Shown piece by piece: positions 57,611 to 64,000 of a stretch of DNA of 64,000 nt. A model generated the notes under the pieces. That model was not told the DNA's origin and did not search any database. It worked only from the letters and a program-made list of their open reading frames with translations. A program made the translations under genes and the position numbers. Source of the DNA: Pycnopodia helianthoides (lineage: Eukaryota; Echinodermata; Asteroidea; Forcipulatida; Asteriidae); the NCBI GenBank assembly GCA_032158295.1, contig CM063249.1:12094139-12158138 (forward strand), read 5' to 3'. Position 1 is the first letter of the stretch, and each line of letters starts with the position of its first letter.

Positions 57611-58438
57611 GCTTTCAGCCCACCTCTGTGGACAGTGGAGTACCAGATTCACGCCACTAATCAACCGAGAGGTATACCTGTTTCAATACTGGAAAACAAC
57701 CCTCTTTGTTTTATGCCTCGTACCACGACAAGCGTTATCGCTTCATCTGAATGTGAATGGCAATGTTTTTGACGTTGCTTTTAAACAAACAGAGACAAGG
57801 ACCTTGCACCATCTATACCGGAAAGCGTCACTCTTTTTTTTTTTATCAGGAAGTAAAACGACCTCGGGGTCATTGTTTTAACAGGCTTGATTGATCTATT
57901 GTCCTAAACATGATCGCCCTATAAACTCTTCTGCCAAAGGTGGTTGTTCGCTTTCTATGTGGTTTGCAAATACACAATTTAAATGTGAGTATACACCAAT
58001 CAGGGCGCGCAAGTGCTGGCGCCGCGCGCGCCATGCTGCGGTGTGTACAATGTACCTGTGCCTAGTTTTGTGCACAAAGACACGAGAAAATCGTTTCCCT
58101 TTTCTCCTCTTATGGGAATTGAAGGTCTCCCTCGACAATCTATGCAATTTCCCTGACATGGCTGCATGATATAGCGATTTACTACAGTCTTGATAAATTT
58201 TTTTTAATTAAGCAGAAAGTAAAAAAAGGGTTAAAAATGACGCAGAATCCGAGTTATGAATTTGATTTTTTAAAACCACTTTCCAGGTCAGGCTGACCCA
58301 GAAATGAGCCAGGCTTCTTGCACCCGAAATCCGGGTCGAATTTGACCCGGGAGTGTTTCACATGATATAGGCCTAAGTCTGCCTGCGTCGTGAGTTATCA
58401 CAACTTGCTTGCGTCATGAGTTTATGAAAACGTTTACA
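57611..58438. other. 5' flank of the 545-residue MMP
   Basis: 57990-58060 has 'ccaatcagggcgcgc' and a GC-rich run, which could be part of a promoter. No TATA box is evident. Confidence 0.3.
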
Positions 58439-58439
58439 G

Positions 58440-58770
58440 TTAAAGGAACATTACAGAATTGGTAAGAAAAAAAACTTGTAAAATATATTTGTTGATCACA
58501 GATTTACACAAAACTTACACGGTCTAATGATGATGATAGTAGAAAACATCCCTTGAAATATTTCTGTCTGAAATGCCATATTTGATTTGTTGAATCTATA
58601 TGATTTCATGCAAATGTGTAATCGGTTTTTCACTATTTTCTCGTGACCCAGATGGCCGATCGATCTCAAACGTCTACAGGTTTGTCAGTTTATGTATATG
58701 GTGGATTACATAAAGTGCTTACACTGCCAGCAACTGTTTTGTTGCAAAAACCAATTCTGTAATGTTCCTT
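58440..58770 (+). mobile_element. TTAA MITE family 1, copy H (internal deletion)
   Basis: The left end is complete. About 65 bp covering the 'gagaaatgaataaac...ttattcatt' region are missing, and the right TTAA is lost. Confidence 0.9.
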
Positions 58771-58779
58771 ACCAATTGT

Positions 58780-59500
58780 AAGACAACTACTTAATAATTT
58801 CGGCGTTTCTGGTAACTTAAATACAGTGAAACGTATTAACCTTGGCTCACTGTTTTATAGTTTGTTTTTTGGGCATAATGGGTGTTTGTTTTTATTATCA
58901 CCATTGCTCAAGAAATAAACTCCTGATACTTGTTGTGTTAAACAAAAAGTCGTCAATAATAATCGAACGTAAAAAATAAATTAAAAATGTGCTGTGAAAG
59001 TGAGTGCTATGTTAAAACAATAACTATGATAAAATCAATTCAAAAATGGTTCAGTGTCGTCACATAGCAGTGAATATGTTAAACAAAATGAAAACACTTC
59101 TTGTGTTTCTCATGACATTTTGAGTTGATAAAACAACAGGAATGGGCGAGGTCATTGAGAGATGCATGCACTTCCGCCATATTCAATTCCTTATTAAACT
59201 TTGTATTGTTTCATGTTTTAGTTTTAGTTCTTAGTTTTTTTTGCGACGCTCCAAATTTGACGATGAAAAGGACTTTAAATAATTTCCTGGGTGCCTATAA
59301 GGAAACAACCATGCGTTAATTTCCATGTTCAGTTATTGCGACATCTACTACAAAATCGTGATCACCGACAATCCTTGTAGAGGTTAATGTTTCAGATTTC
59401 ACCCAGAGACAGGATCGGGTGCCTGTCAGATGATCGGAAAAATAAATACTCTGGAAAGCTGGTGAGTTTTAGACATCATAACGTATATGAGTTAGAAATG
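58780..59500. other. intergenic, nothing recognised
   Basis: AT-rich; no exon or repeat family seen. Confidence 0.4.
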
Positions 59501-59511
59501 CGACCAACGGA

Positions 59512-59630
59512 CGTCCGGTTAGCGATTTCTTTTCTGCAGCACACGTCGGCTATGGAGTCAACAGTTCTATCCCTTAACTGTTGACTTCAATGCCGACGTG
59601 TGCTGCATAAAAAAAATTGCGTCCGGTTAG
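59512..59630. repeat. hairpin element flanked by 11-bp direct repeats
   Basis: The stem gcagcacacgtcggc (59536-59550) pairs with gccgacgtgtgctgc (59592-59606). A second stem of 11 bp (agtcaacagtt) leaves a 9-nt loop. The direct repeats CGTCCGGTTAG lie at 59512-59522 and 59620-59630. Confidence 0.9.
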
Positions 59631-60114
59631 AGTACCACCGCGCGGTTTAGGGGGAAAACGTTGCCTGCCTCGTCTGTTGCTGGTTTGGCAAGTACAATTA
59701 CATGATGTGATTCCAGAGACAATGCCGCACATCGGTTCATGCTATAACAAATCAAAATGCAAATGTCACAGGTTTATCTCTATTTAATTACGAGCCTGCG
59801 AACTTTGGTTCGATGTTTATGAAAACGAAACTTTGCTCGGTAATAAACGCAACGGACAGCTATATTATACACAACAAGTTAAAGAAAACTACAGCTACGA
59901 CTCTCCTTGGAAATACACTCATTAGGATTTCGAAACTACATGCAGTTTTGGGATCATACCATCATAACAATTTAAATACATTTTAGTAAAAATCCAAAGA
60001 CATTGTACTGTATGTTCATGTATAATAATAATATGTAAGCCGTGGCTGGAACTAATTGATTAATCTGATTTCCTGGTGGTTTATTTGGAATAGGGTCCCA
60101 CTTAATCAGTCTAA

Positions 60115-60245
60115 GGGCTTTTTCAAAATTTCGGCGTAGGCTTCCGGCCCGGTCTCGGTTTGATGTAGGAAACAGCGTGCAAAAGGTGCACTGCTCCAAC
60201 ATTGTTGAAAGAGCCCAAACCGGGATCGGTGCCCTGTATCCTAGC
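60115..60245. repeat. short GC-rich palindromic MITE, copy 7
   Basis: Degenerate arms ('cggcccggtctcggtttgat' and 'gcccaaaccgggatcgg') around 'gtgcaaaaggtgcactgctcc'. Confidence 0.6.
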
Positions 60246-60509
60246 TTAACAAGTTGCCCATTATCGGTCTTTATGCTTTTGAAGGATGCACCACACTAAA
60301 TAATAACTGAAACACGAGTCAAGCATCGTTAGATTTGGTGGAGCCCCAAACGGTTCTGTATAGACTTTTTCTGGTGCACTTTTTGGTATACAAGTCCCTG
60401 ATAAAATAGCTCTATTTGCCCACAACCGTTGGCCTATACAGAGCCCCTTTTTTCAAGATGGAATTTGGTATGCAAGGGGGGGGGGCTTTAATTTTTGATA
60501 GGCATAGCT

Positions 60510-60700
60510 CAACAATCCAACGGCTAACCTCCAAAAACGTGAATTGGAAACAAGGAAACTTAGGCGTCACAAAAAAAATAATAATTAGATTTTACGAAGC
60601 TGAGAGACTATTAGATATTTGTGAGTATTTTTGAATTCAGCATTTATTATGTGTTGCTATATAGAGACCTTAATAATGTTATGCATCCTAACTCGGTACC
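60510..60700. repeat. dispersed repeat shared with 20.58-20.79 kb
   Basis: Shares 'caacggctaa', 'gagagact', 'gagtatttttgaat' and 'gttgctat' in order. Confidence 0.55.
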
Positions 60701-60775
60701 AAAATGAGTGGAACGATAAAAGTCGGACTCCAAAATGAGTGTGTATAGTATTAAGGACAATTTAAACAAAATCAC

Positions 60776-61312
60776 TTCAAGGAACATTACAGAATTGGTT
60801 TTTGCTAACAAAACAGTTGCTGGCAGTGTAAGCACTTTATGTAATCCACCATATACATAAATTGACAAACCTGTACAAGTTTGAGATCGATCGGCCACTG
60901 ATTTTGAGCTGTTACCAAAAGTGTACAATACATTGAAAGGCAGTGGATACTTCTGTTAATTACTCAAGAAATACATTACCATAAAAAACTTACTTGGTAA
61001 GGAGCACCTAAGAGCTGCTGATAGTATAAAACATTGTGAGAAATGACTCCCTTTTGAAGTAATGTAGTTTTTGAGAAAGAGGTAATTTCTCACTAAAATA
61101 TTTGAATCTGAGAATCCTTTCTCAGGCATTTGAAAGCACACAATATTGTATGCAACAAGGGTGTTTTTTCTTCATTATTTGCTTGCAACTTTGATGACCA
61201 ACTGAGCCCAAATTTTCACAGGTTTGTTATTTCATACATAATTATGTTGGGATACACCAAGTGAGGATACTATAGTCTTTGACAAATACCAAGAGTATAT
61301 TCTGCCTTAAAA
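60776..61312. mobile_element. chimeric MITE: truncated family 1 joined to family 3 and family 2-like ends
   Basis: 60776-60897 is the left third of family 1 (reverse). It then switches within 'ggccactgattttgagctg' to a family 3 end (gttaccaaaagtgtacaat), followed at ~60936 by a diverged family 2 element up to ~61312. Confidence 0.7.
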
Positions 61313-61473
61313 ACCCCACACTGGTTAGCCTGTGATAGTTAAATGTTATCAACGAATGTTAGGCTTTGAAATAATCGTATGCCATTCTAACTGCCTAAAC
61401 CCAGGTGAGAATGTGCTGTTCATGCCCCTGGGTACGTTACTACTTTTTGAATACCAACGCAGAACGTTCCTTA

Positions 61474-61668
61474 TCAGTTTTGAAATGTGTACTTCTTGTT
61501 GCTCTCGTAGTCTATTTTCCAGTCGTGTTTATCGGCGAGGAGGCGCATGCACCGCTCGGCCACCATAGCAATAGTCAGACTGGGATTGATTCCAAGACTA
61601 CGGGGAATGATCGCGCCGTCCATGACGTACAAACCTGGATGAACGTCTGATGTATTGCCAACAAAAAC
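61474..61668 (-). CDS. GMC oxidoreductase, last exon
   Basis: The acceptor is gttttgtgaaacag. It encodes [38 protein letters not shown] and a polar tail to the stop. The catalytic Asn is in NPSLTI. Confidence 0.93.
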   Translation of the reverse strand, partial: VFVGNTSDVHPGLYVMDGAIIPRSLGINPSLTIAMVAERCMRLLADKHDWKIDYESNKKYTFQN

Positions 61669-64000
61669 CTGTTTCACAAAATGAAACAATAATTTTATTC
61701 TTATATGTGTTTTTTAAGGGATTGAATGACATTGGTCTTTTCTGTTTAAAGGTTAAAACAACATTGGTTTCTGGAAGAGCAAAATCATTTTTTTAAATAT
61801 GAATACAAAAGGAGCAATGATTTAAAGTTTAGGGATCTTCAACGCTATTTTTATTTCCTCAGACAGAAATATTTCCCTGGAGGGTGGTCCACATTTTAAG
61901 AGTGGTCGTCTGAAAACATTAGCTTTAGGATTGAAACTTATATTCTTCATTTTCTTTAATAACAATCCTGTCCTTCGTCTTTATTCTTTCAGTGTCAGTT
62001 TCATTGGAACAATGTGTCCTCAACTTTAACAAAATGCATTTCGATGTTTCGTTTCAGTCCGTGTAACTATATTGTTTACATCTAAACCGCCCTCTATTGA
62101 AACCTGCCTGCCGGAGTGCGCACGCATCGTGTTTTGTACGTAATTATTTTGTTATTTTCTCTTTCCTTGCAATGACACTTGAAGAAAGCACCAGAGAGTA
62201 TGCGCTTGCGGCGTCCTACAAACGGGCATTAAACTCAAAATTTCGCGGTAAGCAGAGCCATAAAATTGGGCCAGGGTCAAACTATCATTGGTTTTCGAAG
62301 TTGGAAATTTCCGTTCGGAGTTTTTACTTCAATTTGAAATCATTTGTTTTCAAGACAAAATGGTGCCACCGGCTTTGTTCATCCATCCATACAAAATCGT
62401 TGTTATCCAACCAAGGTTGGGTAAAACAGTATTGCCCTTCTTTGTAAAATGTGGGTTAAGACTAATAGGAAATACTGACGAAGTGCAATTCATTTTCTAG
62501 TATCGAAAGCGATGGTTCATATTTACCTGTCCTTCGTGACTCACCACACCCTCTTCACCTGTCTCGCCCATGCCACACCCACCTAGAGGGTGCACCGTGG
62601 TCACACCCTTAGTGTGCCTGAGCTTAGCGAAGAGACCAGCCCAGAAGGGGTTTGGTATGTAGTGACCGTGCAGCGAGGACGTTGCTTCCATTATACCTGT
62701 GAATCAGGATTTAAAGAATAAACTGATATTGTTAGTTTCGCTTTTGTATCAATCAATCAATCAGAGAACATTTATATAGCGCCAAAATCAGCAAAAGTTG
62801 TTCAAAGGCGCTAAAGACAGTAACATGAAATTAATTGCAGTACACTTGTTGAAAAAGATAACATTTAAGCAGTTTCTTGAAAATATTAATAGTCTGAGCA
62901 TCCTTGATGTGATTTGGAAGAGTGTTCCATTCTTTTGGTCCATAGCAGGAGAGTGAGCGATCTGCAAAATGACACATCAGCGTGGGTTCTGGGCATAATA
63001 AACTGAGGGGAAAATGTAGATGGTCTAAGCTGTATGCGTGGTGGTTGCAGCTGTAGTAGGTCAGAGATGTAAGATGGCGACTGTTTATGGTGAGCTTTGT
63101 ACACAAGAAGAAGGACTTTGAATTTGATACGCTTTTGTATGGGGAGCCAATGAAGAGCAACAAACTATTAAAGTGTCATAAACAAAACCGTGGAGCTAAC
63201 CTTCGTGAACCGTGTTGAAGTTCTCGCCTTTCCCGACGCCAGGATAGTCGATCCAAACCCTTCCATTCTGCTCGTCCAGCCGAACGACACCTTGGGACGT
63301 GTCGACACTCATGGCCAACATACAGGCGGTATTGGTGAAGGCCCTCCCGGTGATGTGTCGAGCGAACTCCTCCCAGTCGCCCTCTCCCGGCGTGGTGTCG
63401 ACAGCGCTGTGAGCGGCCTCTACCCACTTCAAGATGAACTTATACGGGAGCTCCATGGACGATGGGGCGGTGCCGTCTTCCAACACGTAGCCGTGCTCGA
63501 CACCCCTGTCGTTCCGGTCCCGTAGATCGATCACCTGGGTGATTCCGGGACCGGGGCCTTTTTTCTTGTTCTATTTCAGTTGAAAAACACCGACAATTTG
63601 AAACATTTGCACTTACGTCCGGTAATACCGTTGACGCCAATGACATAGTTGCTGATTTTGTCGAAATGTAGTGTTAAGCTCAGAGCAAAACAAATTCGGG
63701 ATGTTGAGACAATTTGTAATCTTGTACCTGTTTTCACCTTTTGTCAATAGATGGATTGCAATACGCGTCATTGACCGCCATCGTTGATGTAAAACGATGG
63801 CAAAGTGCACGCGTGTACGCGCTACGCACGACTCTCAGCCAATGATAGCTCTTCACGCGTGCACAATTCATCAAAGATGGCGGCCTATGACGTGTATTAC
63901 AATCCATCTATAACCGGGGCAACATCTCAAAAGTGAAGAAGAAAACTCATACCATGCGGGCCTCCTCGGTGGAGATTCCAACAGGTCCTATCGGCGTCTT
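61474..64000 (-). CDS. cholesterol-oxidase-like GMC flavin oxidoreductase, C-terminal part (four exons, runs off the window)
   Basis: GMC-superfamily enzymes oxidise alcohols with FAD. The cholesterol-oxidase-like group oxidises sterols. The minus-strand exons are 64000-63953 (partial), 63534-63201, 62696-62527 and 61668-61474, in continuous frame (about 249 codons here). Visible signatures are [55 protein letters not shown] and [20 protein letters not shown] holds the catalytic His and NPSLTI the Asn of the family active site. Both the region around [11 protein letters not shown] and the C-terminal order match bacterial cholesterol oxidase-type proteins more than glucose-methanol-choline dehydrogenases. 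The FAD-binding N-terminus lies outside the window. The substrate is not determined. Confidence 0.88.
61700..62526. other. intron of the GMC gene
   Basis: The last intron. No repeat or exon recognised. Confidence 0.4.
62527..62696 (-). CDS. GMC oxidoreductase exon (HPLGG)
   Basis: The acceptor is cctgattcacag and the donor GGACAG|GTAAAT. It encodes [14 protein letters not shown] and [16 protein letters not shown], with the proposed catalytic His. Confidence 0.93.
62752..63172 (-). mobile_element. 3' end of a CR1/L2-like non-LTR retrotransposon
   Basis: The minus-strand frame (63163-62831) ends with [20 protein letters not shown] and [11 protein letters not shown], the usual C-terminus of CR1/L2-type reverse transcriptases. 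After the stop come 'ggcgctatataaatgttct' and a (TGAT)n tail. It is 5'-truncated and lies inside an intron of the GMC gene in the same orientation. Confidence 0.85.
63201..63534 (-). CDS. GMC oxidoreductase exon
   Basis: The acceptor is ccggaatcacccag and the donor CACGAAG|GTTAGC (weak). It encodes [33 protein letters not shown] and [16 protein letters not shown]. Confidence 0.9.
63746..63912 (+). mobile_element. CRE-type MITE-like element, diverged copy
   Basis: The ends 'gatggattgcaatacgcgtca' and 'tgacgtgtattacaatccatc' are inverted. Inside are 'accgccatcgttg', 'cgcgctacgcacg', 'cagccaatgatag' and 'aagatggcggc', the same layout as the 28.1-kb element. Confidence 0.8.
63953..64000 (-). CDS. 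GMC oxidoreductase exon, cut by the window end
   Basis: Encodes [16 protein letters not shown] before the donor ATG|GTATGA; phase 0 to the next exon. Short, so supported mainly by frame and splice site. Confidence 0.65.

Noticed and set aside
63440..63646. Further GMC exon upstream of 63.53 kb in another frame
   Set aside because: The frame is a shadow of the true exon plus intron; the splice phase instead joins 63.95 kb to 63.53 kb.

Overview
The window is eukaryotic, intron-rich and AT-rich. It is packed with short inverted-repeat elements and contains matrix metalloproteinase (MMP) genes. A tRNA-derived SINE, a LINE 3' end and the style of the MMPs point to an invertebrate deuterostome, most likely an echinoderm such as a sea star. 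That assignment is an inference from gene and repeat style, not proof.

Layout. (1) About 4.55-8.25 kb, plus strand: the last three exons of a small matrilysin-like MMP. All three zinc-binding histidines are present, but the catalytic Glu is Thr, so it is probably a pseudoprotease. (2) 8.4-26.7 kb: mostly repeats, with one intronless 266-codon reading frame of unknown function (18.9-19.7 kb, minus) and three weak exon-like frames. (3) 26.7-37.3 kb, minus strand: a complete eight-exon MMP of 596 residues with signal peptide, cysteine switch, poly-Arg convertase site, HELGH catalytic core, Pro-rich hinge, four-bladed hemopexin domain and a short hydrophobic C-terminus like a GPI signal. (4) 37.3-46.9 kb: intergenic repeats, including an AT-rich higher-order tandem array. 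(5) 46.9-57.6 kb, minus strand: a second complete eight-exon MMP (545 residues) of the same architecture and intron phases. (6) 61.5 kb to the window end, minus strand: the C-terminal four exons of a cholesterol-oxidase-like GMC flavin oxidoreductase.

The reconstructed exons of both long MMPs keep a continuous frame across every junction. Their intron phases match each other, and the small MMP shares the phases of introns 1-3. The three are therefore paralogues; the two long ones lie head to tail and the small one is inverted. The two long proteins look like secretory-pathway-activated, membrane-tethered pericellular proteases. The small one may bind substrate or inhibitor without cleaving.

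The repeat landscape is the other main content. At least four related families of ~350-400 bp MITE-like elements end at TTAA and share an internal core while differing at their tips. There are also short GC-rich palindromic elements, CRE/CCAAT-bearing promoter-like elements, several foldback elements, a telomere-like array enclosed in an inverted repeat, a 108-bp minisatellite and a perfect 40-bp palindrome. Two MITEs of one family sit just inside the same intron in two MMP paralogues, one of them starting directly after the splice donor.
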